A DNA stretch of 64,000 bases from Klebsiella africana (lineage in GTDB: Bacteria; Pseudomonadota; Gammaproteobacteria; Enterobacterales; Enterobacteriaceae): contig NZ_CP084874.1 of NCBI RefSeq assembly GCF_020526085.1, positions 1,054,001-1,118,000 of the forward strand, written 5' to 3'. The notes beneath the pieces were generated by a model. The model saw only the letters and a list, made by a program, of their open reading frames with translations, was not told the DNA's origin and did not search any database. The position numbers and the translations under genes were made by a program. Of this stretch, positions 34,202-43,001 are shown one piece after another (the stretch's first letter is position 1; every line of letters begins with the position of its first letter).

Positions 34202-34384
34202 GGTGATATATTCTCATTATAAATTATCGTCGGGTCAGAAATGTGTTTTGCCGTGCGTGATGAGGTAAATAAATCCTTTTGAAGCATGCGTTCCGGTGAT
34301 TTTGAGCGTATTGATGGTGACAGTTATTCGCTAAAAAAGGCCGCAGGGGAAATGTAAAAATCGTTTGTTCAATGAGTAAATATC

Positions 34385-35272
34385 ATGCCAATGAAATTTA
34401 AGCAGATTCAGGCATTTATTACCGTCGCCCGTGAAGGCAATATGACCCTGGCCGCAGAGAAAATGGGGATTACCCAGTCGGGACTGAGCCGACTGCTATT
34501 GACTCTGGAAGCGGACCTGAACGCGTCCTTATTCGAACGACATAAGCACGGTATGGCGTTGAGCGAGTACGGTAGCGCCTTTTTACCCTATGCGATGACG
34601 ATGCTGAATACCGAACAAAAAGCCCGCGAGGAGATTGCGCTTATCCGCGGCGCCGGGAAAGGCATCCTGCGGATTGGCTGCGTTTCCAGCCTGCTGACCA
34701 GCCATTTCATCGATAAGCTGGCGGTTTTCCATCAGCGCCATCCCCAAATCCATCTGCGCATCGTCGATCGCATAGATTCCGAGCTGTTTAAATTATTGCT
34801 GATGCACGATATCGATATCGCCCTCTGCGGTCCCTTACCGCATGATGAGAAAATCGTGGTGCGTGGCAAAATTAACTGGCAGGACCGGATCTGCATCGTC
34901 GCCAGACAGCAGCATCCGCTGCATCAGGCGGCGGACGTCACCCTGGAGGCGATGCTGGACTATCCGTGGATCATGCCGCCGCCGTTAAGTACCCCAATGA
35001 ACATCCTTGAGGATATCTTTCGCGCCCATCAGCTACCCTGTCCGCAACCGGTTATCGAGTGCGCCTCTTCCTCAGCCATTAAGGCCTTTCTGTGCGAGAG
35101 CGATCTGTTAACGTCGATGCCGTCTCCGGTTTACCGGCACGAAGAAGCGCTTGGCCTGCTGCGCCCGTTTGAGCTCGAGGGCAGTGTTTTTATCCGGGAC
35201 TTCTACGCCTACAGCCACTTCGGGGTGCTCTCCGGGGCAGCCCTGCAGTTGATTCAGCATCTGAAGCAGTGA
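34385..35272 (+). CDS. LysR-family regulator of the AEC/TPP genes
   Basis: A 295-residue LysR protein: N-terminal HTH MKFKQIQAFITVAREGNMTL...MGITQSGLSRLLLTLE, effector domain from about residue 90. It is divergent from the AEC transporter across 183 bp, so it probably controls the transporter and TPP enzyme genes. The effector is unknown. Confidence 0.87.
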   Translation: MPMKFKQIQAFITVAREGNMTLAAEKMGITQSGLSRLLLTLEADLNASLFERHKHGMALSEYGSAFLPYAMTMLNTEQKAREEIALIRGAGKGILRIGCVSSLLTSHFIDKLAVFHQRHPQIHLRIVDRIDSELFKLLLMHDIDIALCGPLPHDEKIVVRGKINWQDRICIVARQQHPLHQAADVTLEAMLDYPWIMPPPLSTPMNILEDIFRAHQLPCPQPVIECASSSAIKAFLCESDLLTSMPSPVYRHEEALGLLRPFELEGSVFIRDFYAYSHFGVLSGAALQLIQHLKQ

Positions 35273-35293
35273 GTCTGGTCGGGTATGGATATT

Positions 35294-35316
35294 AAGGTGT
35301 ATGATAAATGCATCTT
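35294..35316. promoter_or_regulatory. NsrR-like site upstream of ygbA
   Basis: An 11-1-11 arrangement, AAGGTGTATGA, T, AAATGCATCTT, fits the NsrR operator format as I know it (right half perfect AAATGCATCTT, left half partly degenerate). It lies 24-46 bp before the ygbA start. In E. coli ygbA belongs to the nitric-oxide-responsive NsrR regulon. Confidence 0.6.
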
Positions 35317-35339
35317 AAAAGCAGACGAAAGGCGGGGAG

Positions 35340-35681
35340 ATGGGGAAGCGCATCGAACGGGAAAAAATGACGATTCAGCGGATGATTGCTCTCTACCAGC
35401 GGCGCTGTCCCGAGGCGCTGGCCGACAATGCGCATTATCAGGCGCTGAACGCCTACGCTGACAAGCGCCTTGATAAGTGCGTGTTTGGCGAGAACAAACC
35501 GGCCTGCAAGCAGTGTCCGGTGCATTGCTACCAGCCGGCGAAGCGCGAAGAGATGAAGCAGATTATGCGCTGGGCCGGGCCGCGGATGCTCTGGCGCCAC
35601 CCGATCCTCACTATTCGCCATCTGCTGGACGACAGGCGCCCGGTGCCGGCGCTACCGGAAAAATACCGACCGAAAAAATAG
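35340..35681 (+). CDS. ygbA: YgbA, nitrous oxide-stimulated promoter family protein
   Basis: A 113-residue basic protein beginning MGKRIEREKMTIQRMIALY. It has the family's Cys cluster CVFGENKPACKQCPVHCYQP, likely to bind a metal or Fe-S group, and HPILTIRHLL near the end. E. coli ygbA lies between fhlA and mutS, so its place here is a relic of the ancestral order. It helps growth recovery after nitric oxide in E. coli by mechanisms not visible here. The NsrR-like site upstream agrees. Confidence 0.88.
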   Translation: MGKRIEREKMTIQRMIALYQRRCPEALADNAHYQALNAYADKRLDKCVFGENKPACKQCPVHCYQPAKREEMKQIMRWAGPRMLWRHPILTIRHLLDDRRPVPALPEKYRPKK

Positions 35682-35727
35682 CGGCCTTCTCCTGGTCGGC
35701 ACGGCGCGTAGCCGGGCGACAAGTCGG

Positions 35728-35756
35728 CCCCGGTAAGGCATTAGCCGCCACCGGGG
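35728..35756. repeat. REP-like palindrome overlapping the end of sitD
   Basis: CCCCGGT (35728-35734) pairs with ACCGGGG (35750-35756), with AAGGC/GCCGCC inside. It is the usual REP geometry. The sitD stop codon (35741-35743) falls within it, so the last SitD residues (PGGG) are coded by the repeat. Confidence 0.7.
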
Positions 35757-36595
35757 ATAGTTGCTGAAGCCCTCTGTTTCTGACTATCGCGGATTGTGCT
35801 TGCGACAAAGGCGACCACAAACAGCGCGGTAAACAGCACCACGATAGTCGGCGCTGGCGCGCTGTCGAGATAAAACGCCAGCCACACCCCTCCCGCCGAG
35901 CAGCCGATGGCCACCGCTACCGCCAGCAGCAGGGCGTGGATAAAGCGCCGCACCAGCAGAAGCGCGATCGCCCCGGGGGCAATCAGCAGCGAAATCGACA
36001 GAATAATCCCCACCGACTGCAGCGTCGCGACGATGGTCAGGGCGATCATGCACAGCAGGCCGTAGTGCAGCAGTCCCCCGCGCAGGCCGCTGGCTTTGGC
36101 CTGCGTCGGGTCAAAGGCGTGCAGCAAAAAATCGCGCCATTTGAGACCGATAATCAGCGCAATCACCAGTGCGATAGCCGTCGTTTGCCCAATATCGCGA
36201 AGGGATATCCCCAGCATATCGCCGAACAGGATATGGTCGAGATGAACATCGGACTGGATCGCTACGTACAGCACCAGTCCGGCGCCAAACATGCCGGAGA
36301 AGACAATCCCCATGATGGTATCGCGCTTGAGTCGGCTGTTATCGTCGAGAAAACCGGTCGTCACGGCGCACAGCAGCCCGGCGATAAACGCGCCGATGGC
36401 GAAAGGAATGCCAAGGATGTAGGCCAGCACCACGCCCGGAAAGACCGCGTGGCTCATGGCGTCGCCCATTAGCGCCCAGCCTTTGAGCACCAGAAACACC
36501 GACAGTAGCGCGCAGGGCACGGCCACGACGATCGATACCGCTATCGCATTGACCATAAAAGGAAACTGGAACGGGGCCAGGAACAGATTCAGCAT
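35741..36595 (-). CDS. sitD: Manganese/iron ABC transporter permease SitD
   Basis: A 284-residue ABC-3 family permease with about eight TM helices. It starts MLNLFLAPFQFPFMVNA; a longer open frame upstream is out-of-frame sitC sequence and not coding. Conserved MKGWALMGDAMSHAVFPG-type stretch (LKGWALMGDAMSHAVFPGVV) is present. It pairs with SitC, SitB and SitA to import Mn(II)/Fe(II). It overlaps the sitC end by seven bases and runs into a REP at its 3' end. Confidence 0.93.
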   Translation of the reverse strand: MLNLFLAPFQFPFMVNAIAVSIVVAVPCALLSVFLVLKGWALMGDAMSHAVFPGVVLAYILGIPFAIGAFIAGLLCAVTTGFLDDNSRLKRDTIMGIVFSGMFGAGLVLYVAIQSDVHLDHILFGDMLGISLRDIGQTTAIALVIALIIGLKWRDFLLHAFDPTQAKASGLRGGLLHYGLLCMIALTIVATLQSVGIILSISLLIAPGAIALLLVRRFIHALLLAVAVAIGCSAGGVWLAFYLDSAPAPTIVVLFTALFVVAFVASTIRDSQKQRASATIPGGG

Positions 36596-37437
36596 GCGGC
36601 CTCCCTGGCGCGGCGGCGGTTGGCCAGCAGGCCGTGCTTCGGCGCGAAGATAAAGGTGATGAGGAACAACAGCGTTTGCGCGACCACGATAATGCCGCCG
36701 GTGGCGCCGTCGAGATAGTAACTGAGCCAGGCGCCGAAGAAACTGGTCAGACTGCCGATAGCCACGGCGATGGCCAGCAGGCGCGGAAAGCGGTCGGTTA
36801 ACAGCCACGCGGTGGCCCCGGGAGTCACCACCAGGCAGATGACCAGAAACGCGCCGACGGTCTGCAGCGCCGCCACGGTGCAGGCGGCCAGCAGGGTAAA
36901 AAACAGCAGCTTCAGGCCGCGGGTGTTCAGGCCAATCGAGCGGGCGTGGTTTTCATCAAAGAAGGTCACCATCAGGTCTTTCCATTTCAGCAACAGGATC
37001 GCCATCGAGATAAAGCCGATCGCCGCCAGCTGGATAATATCCTCCGGGGCGATGGCCAGAATATTGCCGAGGATAATGGTCTGAATATTCACCGACGTCG
37101 GATTCAGCGACACCATAAACAGCCCGATCCCGAAGAAGGAGGAGAAGATCAGGCCGATAATGGCATCCTCTTTTAGCCGCGAGCGCTGCTGCAAAAACAG
37201 CATGCTGCCCGCCGCCAGACCGCCGGAGAGAAACGCGCCGAGCGCGAAAGGCAGGCCGAGCATATAGGCCCCGGCGACGCCGGGCACAATCGCGTGGGAA
37301 AGGGCGTCACCAATCAGCGACCAGCCTTTGAGCATCAGGTAGCAGGAGAGGAAGGCGCAGACGCCGCCCACCAGCGCCGACACCCACATCGCATTGAGCA
37401 TATAGTGATAGCCAAACGGCTCCAGCAGCCAGCTCAT
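36589..37437 (-). CDS. sitC: Manganese/iron ABC transporter permease SitC
   Basis: A 282-residue ABC-3 permease of about eight TM helices, paralogous to SitD (YLMLKGWSLIGDALSHAIVPG is the shared motif). It starts MSWLLEPFGYHYMLNAMWV, overlapping sitB by four bases. It ends in a basic tail, RRRAREAAC. Confidence 0.93.
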   Translation of the reverse strand: MSWLLEPFGYHYMLNAMWVSALVGGVCAFLSCYLMLKGWSLIGDALSHAIVPGVAGAYMLGLPFALGAFLSGGLAAGSMLFLQQRSRLKEDAIIGLIFSSFFGIGLFMVSLNPTSVNIQTIILGNILAIAPEDIIQLAAIGFISMAILLLKWKDLMVTFFDENHARSIGLNTRGLKLLFFTLLAACTVAALQTVGAFLVICLVVTPGATAWLLTDRFPRLLAIAVAIGSLTSFFGAWLSYYLDGATGGIIVVAQTLLFLITFIFAPKHGLLANRRRAREAAC

Positions 37438-38255
37438 TGCGGGCCTCCCGCCGCGCGCCGGCTGATAAACGGCCGCTCGTCATCGGTGATAACCTGGGCT
37501 TCCCCGCCGGTCAGGGCGACGTGGCGCAGCACGCCGCTGAAAGCCCGCTCCAGATTCTCGGCGGTGAAGGTGGTTTCCGTCGGGCCGCTGGCCAGCACGG
37601 TGCCTTTCACCATCACCGTATAATCACAAAATTCACTCACTGACCCGAGGTTATGGGTGGACACCAGCATGGTACAACCCTCAGCGCGGAGTTCGCGCAG
37701 CAGGCTGATGATGCGCGCTTCGGTCTGCACATCGACGCCGGTAAAAGGCTCATCCAGCAGGATCACCTGACCCTGCTGAGCGATGGCGCGGGCAAGGAAA
37801 ACGCGCTTTTTCTGCCCGCCGGAGAGCTCGCCAATCTGCCGATGGCGGTACTCGCTCATGCCCACGCGGGCCAGCGCGGCATCGACAATCTCGCGATCGC
37901 GCGGCTTTGCCCGCCGCAGCCAGCCCATATGGCCGTAGCGGCCCATCATCACCACATCCTCCACCAGCACCGGGAAGGACCAGTCCACCTCTTCCGACTG
38001 CGGGACATAGGCGACCAGGTTCTGGCGCAGTGCGCGGGTAACCGGCTGGCCGAGTATGGCGATCTCGCCGTGGCCGACGCGCACAAAGCCCATCAGCGCT
38101 TTAAACAGCGTGGATTTACCCGAGCCGTTAACCCCCACCAGCGCGGCAATGGAGCCGCGCGGCACGCTGAACGAGGCGTTGCGCAGGGCAGTGTGGCCGT
38201 TGCGCCAGGTGACGGTGAGCTGGTCGACATACAGTCCCGCTTGCGCTGCATTCAT
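37434..38255 (-). CDS. sitB: Manganese/iron ABC transporter ATPase SitB
   Basis: A 273-residue ATPase with Walker A GVNGSGKSTLFKAL, signature LSGGQKKRVFLARAIAQQ and Walker B VILLDEPFTGVD. Both coupling sites in the four-gene operon overlap (4 bp with sitA and sitC). It energises the SitCD permease. Confidence 0.94.
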   Translation of the reverse strand: MNAAQAGLYVDQLTVTWRNGHTALRNASFSVPRGSIAALVGVNGSGKSTLFKALMGFVRVGHGEIAILGQPVTRALRQNLVAYVPQSEEVDWSFPVLVEDVVMMGRYGHMGWLRRAKPRDREIVDAALARVGMSEYRHRQIGELSGGQKKRVFLARAIAQQGQVILLDEPFTGVDVQTEARIISLLRELRAEGCTMLVSTHNLGSVSEFCDYTVMVKGTVLASGPTETTFTAENLERAFSGVLRHVALTGGEAQVITDDERPFISRRAAGGPQ

Positions 38256-39169
38256 GGCTGCTTCCTCATCCCGTCCTGGATACCGTTGACGATGGTTTCG
38301 GTGGTGACGCGCAGCAGGTCGAGCCAGGTCGGTACCGGGCCGTCGGCGGCGCTCAGCGAATCGACATACAGCACGCCGCCGTAGTGGGCGCCGGCTTCGC
38401 GCGCCACCTGACGCGCCGGTTTATCGGAGATGGTGCTTTCGCTGAAGATGGTCGGGATGCGTTCTTTCTTCATGGTGTCGATAACCTTGCGCACCTGTTG
38501 CGGGGTGCCCTGCTGGTCGGCATTGATCGGCCACAGATACAGTTCGCGCAGGCCATAGTCGCGGGCCAGATAGGAGAAGGCCCCCTCGCTGGTGACCAGC
38601 CAGCGCTTATCCGCCGGCAGCTGGGCCAGTCTGGCCTGCAGCGGCGCCATCGTCTGACGGATCTTCTCTTTGTAGGCCTCGGCGTTACGGCGATAGGTCT
38701 CGGCGTGAGGCGGATCGTACTTCACCAGCGCATCGCGAATGTTATCGACATAGATCAGCGCGTTATCTGCCGACATCCAGGCATGGGGATTGGGCTTCCC
38801 GCTATAGGGGCCCGCGCTTATGCCCATCGGCTGGATCCCCTCGCTGACCACCACCTCCGGAACGCCCTGTAAGTGCTGATAAAAACGGGCAAACCACCGT
38901 TCGAGATTAAGCCCATTGCTGAGGATCAGCTGCGCCCCCTGCGCGCGTTTGATATCGCCGGGCGTGGGCTGGTAATCATGGATCTCCGCGCCCGGTTTAG
39001 TAATGGAGCTCACGTCGGCGGCGTCGCCGGCCACGTTCTGCGCCATATCGGCGATAACCGTGAAGGTGGTGATAACCCTGAATTTCTCCTGCGCCGAGGC
39101 CGGCGTCGCGGCCAGCAGAGCCAGCGCGCTGGCCAGCAGCAATGATTTCAGCGGTGTCAGGTGTAGCAT
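38252..39169 (-). CDS. sitA: Manganese/iron-binding periplasmic protein SitA
   Basis: A 305-residue cluster A-I (ZnuA/PsaA-type) binding protein with signal peptide MLHLTPLKSLLLASALALLA...ASA. Likely metal ligands are His in GAEIHDYQPTP, His in GKPNPHAWMS, Glu in VTSEGAFSYLA and Asp in STISDKPARQV, the H-H-E-D set of Mn/Fe binders. There is no His-rich zinc loop, which favours Mn/Fe over Zn. First gene of sitABCD, behind MntR- and Fur-like sites. Confidence 0.94.
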   Translation of the reverse strand: MLHLTPLKSLLLASALALLAATPASAQEKFRVITTFTVIADMAQNVAGDAADVSSITKPGAEIHDYQPTPGDIKRAQGAQLILSNGLNLERWFARFYQHLQGVPEVVVSEGIQPMGISAGPYSGKPNPHAWMSADNALIYVDNIRDALVKYDPPHAETYRRNAEAYKEKIRQTMAPLQARLAQLPADKRWLVTSEGAFSYLARDYGLRELYLWPINADQQGTPQQVRKVIDTMKKERIPTIFSESTISDKPARQVAREAGAHYGGVLYVDSLSAADGPVPTWLDLLRVTTETIVNGIQDGMRKQP

Positions 39170-39225
39170 AGGATCCCTCGCAATAGTGTGGTTAATTTCC
39201 CAGCGTTTATAGCCATTGCTATGTT

Positions 39226-39243
39226 ATATAGCACAAGCTATTT
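39226..39243. promoter_or_regulatory. MntR-like box upstream of sitA
   Basis: ATATAGCACAAGCTATTT is a near-palindrome (ATAGC/GCTAT with a four-base centre) resembling the enteric MntR operator. It is 57 bp before the sitA start. Confidence 0.6.
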
Positions 39244-39246
39244 ATA

Positions 39247-39265
39247 AATGAAAATAATTCTTATT
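39247..39265. promoter_or_regulatory. Fur-like box upstream of sitA
   Basis: AATGAAAATAATTCTTATT matches the 19-bp Fur consensus at about 12 positions, directly upstream of the MntR-like box. Joint Fur and MntR control is known for sitABCD in related bacteria. Confidence 0.45.
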
Positions 39266-39347
39266 TGCATGCGTGGGTAATAATGAGCCGGGAAACGAAA
39301 GCGCGAAAGGGGGAGGTAAGTCTGGCCCGGCGCCAACCGGGCGAAGA

Positions 39348-40310
39348 TCAAGAGATATCGGCGACCGACTGGCGCGGGATCAGGCGGCCAGCCAGCGAGC
39401 GGCCCTCGGCGGTGAAAGTTGGCCGGTCGTCAATCAGGCTGCGAATACGCTGAATACAGTTATCCAGCAGCGCCTCCAGTGGCCAGGAGATGCAGGTCAG
39501 CGGCGGATAGAGCAGCGAGGCGAGGGGGGAATCCTCAAGGCTCAGCAGGGAGACCTCCTGCGGGACGGCGATGGTGAATTCGCGCAGCAGGCGCATCGCC
39601 TCAGCCGCGTAACGGTCGCGTTTAACGATAATGACCGAGTATTTACTGAAGCTGTTAATTAAGGTCAGCAGCGCCTGCTCGACGTCATCGTTGGCCGTCA
39701 GCACCAGCTGACGGTTAAAAGGAATGGAGTAGTTCTGCAGGACGTTGCGGTAGCCTTCCAGCATCTGACGGCTGGCATCGTCGCTATCGCTGTCCACCAG
39801 CAGGGCGATGTTGCGGTGTCCCTTGCCAATCACATAGCGGCAGGCGCTTTCGGTGGCAAAGGCGAAGTCATAGCCCTGGCTGTTGCTCCCGGCGACGCCG
39901 AAGCGGTCAAAGGCGATAACGTTGCGCGGCGCGTCGGCGGCAACGGCGCCCAGCACCACCACCGCCACGCACTGGCGCTGCAGATCGTCGATCACCGCCG
40001 CCTGCTCTACCGGGTCGCTGACGTACTGGACCAGCAGGCTTTTATTCAGCCCTTTCATCGCCTGAGAGAGCAGCGGCAGCAGACGCGCGCCGTGGCTTTC
40101 ATCCTGCGCGGAAATCACCAGACCAACGTGGCTGGATGTCTGACTGGCGAGGTTTTGCGCGGCAAAGCTCGGGCGATAGTTGAGTTCTTCAACGGCCCGC
40201 AGCACAGCTTCCCGGCTCTCTTCGCGCACGCCCCGGGTGCCGGTCAGCACGCGGGAAACCGTCGCTCTTGAGACATTCGCTAATCTTGAAACATCATCAA
40301 TCGTTGGCAT
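39348..40310 (-). CDS. LacI-family regulator of the mannan-type PTS locus
   Basis: A 320-residue LacI/GalR repressor: N-terminal HTH MPTIDDVSRLANVSRATVSR, hinge helix region AAQNLASQTSSHVGL, then a periplasmic-binding-like effector domain. The ATG at 40310 is the family start; the longer frame lacks the normal N-terminus. It closes the IIB-IIC-IIA-kinase operon. The two near-identical palindromes at 43372 and 44923 (core GGAAAGCGCTTTCC) have the LacI-family central CG and are its likely operators. Confidence 0.88.
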   Translation of the reverse strand: MPTIDDVSRLANVSRATVSRVLTGTRGVREESREAVLRAVEELNYRPSFAAQNLASQTSSHVGLVISAQDESHGARLLPLLSQAMKGLNKSLLVQYVSDPVEQAAVIDDLQRQCVAVVVLGAVAADAPRNVIAFDRFGVAGSNSQGYDFAFATESACRYVIGKGHRNIALLVDSDSDDASRQMLEGYRNVLQNYSIPFNRQLVLTANDDVEQALLTLINSFSKYSVIIVKRDRYAAEAMRLLREFTIAVPQEVSLLSLEDSPLASLLYPPLTCISWPLEALLDNCIQRIRSLIDDRPTFTAEGRSLAGRLIPRQSVADIS

Positions 40311-40366
40311 GGCTTTTTCTGTCTGGACATTTTCGCCTAGCTTAACATACCTGCTGAAAAAAGTGT

Positions 40367-41281
40367 CTACAGCTGCCCTTGCGCAGCGCCGGGCAGACGG
40401 GGCAACCAGGCCGCGCCGCGCACGCCGCTGGCGTCGCCGAAACGGGCCGGTTTGATCTGCGTGCGGCAGGTGTCGGAGAAGATCCACGGCACGATGGCGG
40501 TAGGCAGATCGCGATAGATCTGGCTGACGTTGGACAGACCGCCGCCCAGCACAATCACCTGCGGGTCGAGAATATTGATCACCGACGCCAGGCTGCGGGC
40601 AAAGGCATCGATAAAGTGTCGCCAGTGAGCCAGCGCGCGCGGATCGCCGTTTTGCGCCGCGGCGACAATGGCTTCCGCACGGGCTTGTTCCCCATAGCGG
40701 CGGGCGAAGCCGGTGCCGGAGAGAAAGCTTTCGATGCAGTTCGTTTTGCCGCAGTAGCAGGGCTGCGGCGGACCATCGCGCTCAGGAGTATAGCCCGGCA
40801 GCGGATTATGCCCCCATTCACCGGCGATAGCGTTGGGGCCGCTGAGCAGCTGTTGATGAACGGCGATCCCGCCGCCGCAGCCGGTACCGATAATCACCCC
40901 GAAGACGGTGGAGGCCCCGGCGCCGGCGCCATCGACCGCCTCCGAAAGGGTGAAGCAGTCGGCATCGTTTGCCATCCACACCGGCTGGCCAAGCTGCTGC
41001 ATGATATCCCGGCGCAGATCGTGACCGTTGAGCACCAGACAGTTGCAGTTTTTAATGCGCCCGCTTTGCGGATCGATAGCCCCGGGCAGGCCGATCCCCA
41101 GGGTGAACGGCTGCGGGCTGACCGCGCGAATATCGGCAATCAGGGTTAGCAGCTGATGCATAAAGGCGTCATAGCTCTCTTTGTGGGTCGGCCGACGCAG
41201 GCGCTGGACACATTCGCCCGCCGGATCCAGCAGTACGGCTTCCATTTTGGTGCCGCCAATATCTATTCCAAGATGTAACAT
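40367..41281 (-). CDS. ROK-family sugar kinase (fructokinase/mannokinase-like)
   Basis: A 304-residue ROK kinase. ATP motif DIGGTKMEAVL (about residue 6), catalytic Asp in MANDADCFTLSEA (about 106), and the zinc motif CYCGKTNCIESFLSGTGF (about 178) with EWGHNPLPG. It resembles E. coli Mak. If the PTS brings in a mannose disaccharide phosphate, the GH1 enzyme would leave one free mannose that this kinase could trap, as GmuE does in Bacillus. Specificity is inferred. Confidence 0.82.
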   Translation of the reverse strand: MLHLGIDIGGTKMEAVLLDPAGECVQRLRRPTHKESYDAFMHQLLTLIADIRAVSPQPFTLGIGLPGAIDPQSGRIKNCNCLVLNGHDLRRDIMQQLGQPVWMANDADCFTLSEAVDGAGAGASTVFGVIIGTGCGGGIAVHQQLLSGPNAIAGEWGHNPLPGYTPERDGPPQPCYCGKTNCIESFLSGTGFARRYGEQARAEAIVAAAQNGDPRALAHWRHFIDAFARSLASVINILDPQVIVLGGGLSNVSQIYRDLPTAIVPWIFSDTCRTQIKPARFGDASGVRGAAWLPRLPGAAQGQL

Positions 41282-41331
41282 AGTGACCTCGGGGAATCAG
41301 ACCCGGCCAGCGCGTCTGGCCGGGCAAGGCG

Positions 41332-41646
41332 CTAGGCGTGAAGCGGCTGCGCGCGGTAAATCGCAATCAGTTCGGCAATCAGCTCTTTCGCCAGAATGGA
41401 GGTCATCAGGTGATCCTGAGCATGGACCATTACCAGCGTCATTTTGGTTTTTCCCTCGCCTTCGTCAGCTTCGATAAGCTGGGTCTGTACAAGGTGAGCT
41501 TCGCGGGAATAATGGGCCGCTTCCTGCATTTTGGCGTCGGCGGTGGCGAAATCACCCGCTTTAGCGGCGTGCAGCGCTTCGTAGCACAGGCTGCGTGACT
41601 GACCGGCGTTGATGATGATCCCCATCACCTGTTCTTCTAATTCCAT
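41332..41646 (-). CDS. PTS lactose/cellobiose-family IIA component
   Basis: A 104-residue, three-helix IIA of the Lac/Chb family. The phosphorylated His is in LVMVHAQDHLMTS (about residue 75), and the start MELEEQVMGIIINAGQSRS is typical. It hands phosphate from HPr to the IIB at 43002 for beta-linked disaccharides. Confidence 0.92.
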   Translation of the reverse strand: MELEEQVMGIIINAGQSRSLCYEALHAAKAGDFATADAKMQEAAHYSREAHLVQTQLIEADEGEGKTKMTLVMVHAQDHLMTSILAKELIAELIAIYRAQPLHA

Positions 41647-41669
41647 GATTATCCTCTGAATCGTTAGCG

Positions 41670-42992
41670 TTAAGCGGTTTGCGCCGCGTTGTCAGCCTGG
41701 CCGACGGCGTTTTCACGCTCCTGGGCCAGCAGCTGTTTTTCGTAAGCTTTGAGAAATGGCAGGTACATCACCATGGCGGTGGCCATACAAATGAGGCACA
41801 GGATCACCGGGCTAAAGCTCCAGTTCGCCGCCCACGAGGCGCCGATGGGGGCCGGCGTTGTCCACGGCGTCATCGACACTACGCGGCTGACCAGGTCCAG
41901 CTTCAGCGCAAAGTACGCCAGGGTCGCGTTGACCATCGGCACCAGCACGAACGGCAGGAAAAACAGCGGGTTCATAATGATCGGCGCGCCGAACAGGATC
42001 GGTTCGTTAATATTGAAGACCCCCGGCACGACCCCCATCCGGCCGATCGTCCGCAGATGCACGGCCTTGCTGCGCAGCAGCATCAGCGCCAGCGGCAGGG
42101 TGGAACCGACGCCGCCGATCAGCAGATAGTGATCCCAGAAGCCCTGGACATAGATGTGCGGGATAGCGATACCTGCCGCCATGGCCGCCTGATTGACCGA
42201 CAGGTTGGCCATCCAGAAGGGGTTCATGATCCCGGTGACGATCAGCGCACCGTGGATCCCGGCGAACCACAGCACCTGACAGACCAGCACTGACAGCAGG
42301 ATCGCCGGCAGCGTATCGGAAGCCGCGACCAGCGGTTTGACCAGCGACATGATCGCTTCCGGAATGATCATCCCCAGTTGAGCCTCGATGAACAGGTTCA
42401 GCGGATGCAGTGTCAGAATGATCGCCAGCACCGGGATCAGGATCTCGAACGAGCGCGCCACCCCGGCAGGCACTTCCGGCGGCAGGCGAATGGTGATGTT
42501 ATGCCGTTTGAGGAAGGCGTACAGCTCGGTGGAATAGATGGCCACCAGAATGGCGGTGAAGATCCCCTGGCCGGAGAAGTAGGCAGTAGAGATCTGGCCA
42601 TCTTTCAGCGGGGCAGCCACCAGCAGAAACGACATTAGCGACAGCATCCCGGCGGTGAGTGAGTCCAGATGATGGTGCTTGGCGAGGCTGGCGGCGATCC
42701 CGACGGCAATGAACAGGGTCATCACCCCCATGCTGAAGTTGAACGGCAGCATCAGCGCATCGCGATGATCGAGCGAAAATTGCAGCCAGGCGCGGGCAAA
42801 GCCCCACGTCGTATCCGGAGAAAACGGCGGGAAGATAAATACCAGCAAAAACGAGCCGACGATCATAAAGGGTAGGGCGGTAATAAAACCGTCGCGGATG
42901 GAGGTGACGTATTTTTGCTGGCCGATCGCCCCCGCCATAGGCGTGATCTGCCGTTCGATCACGTCGATCAATTTAGCGTACAGAGAGCTCAT
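41670..42992 (-). CDS. PTS lactose/cellobiose-family IIC permease (first copy)
   Basis: A 440-residue IIC with about ten TM helices. Conserved signs are TSIRDGFITALPFMIVGS near the N-terminus, GIHGALIVTGIMNPFW, and NINEPILFGAPIIMNPLFFLPF. It lies between the IIA and IIB genes. A second IIC is on the divergent arm, so the locus may handle two substrates or a two-permease system. Confidence 0.92.
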   Translation of the reverse strand: MSSLYAKLIDVIERQITPMAGAIGQQKYVTSIRDGFITALPFMIVGSFLLVFIFPPFSPDTTWGFARAWLQFSLDHRDALMLPFNFSMGVMTLFIAVGIAASLAKHHHLDSLTAGMLSLMSFLLVAAPLKDGQISTAYFSGQGIFTAILVAIYSTELYAFLKRHNITIRLPPEVPAGVARSFEILIPVLAIILTLHPLNLFIEAQLGMIIPEAIMSLVKPLVAASDTLPAILLSVLVCQVLWFAGIHGALIVTGIMNPFWMANLSVNQAAMAAGIAIPHIYVQGFWDHYLLIGGVGSTLPLALMLLRSKAVHLRTIGRMGVVPGVFNINEPILFGAPIIMNPLFFLPFVLVPMVNATLAYFALKLDLVSRVVSMTPWTTPAPIGASWAANWSFSPVILCLICMATAMVMYLPFLKAYEKQLLAQERENAVGQADNAAQTA

Positions 42993-43001
42993 GTTCTTTC
43001 C

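Noticed and set aside
36596..36808. 71-residue N-terminal extension of SitD
   Set aside because: The extension is the out-of-frame reading of sitC, Arg-rich with no signal; SitD family proteins begin at the ATG at 36595.
40311..40487. 59-residue N-terminal extension of the LacI regulator
   Set aside because: It overlaps the ROK gene end, and LacI proteins begin with the HTH at the ATG at 40310.
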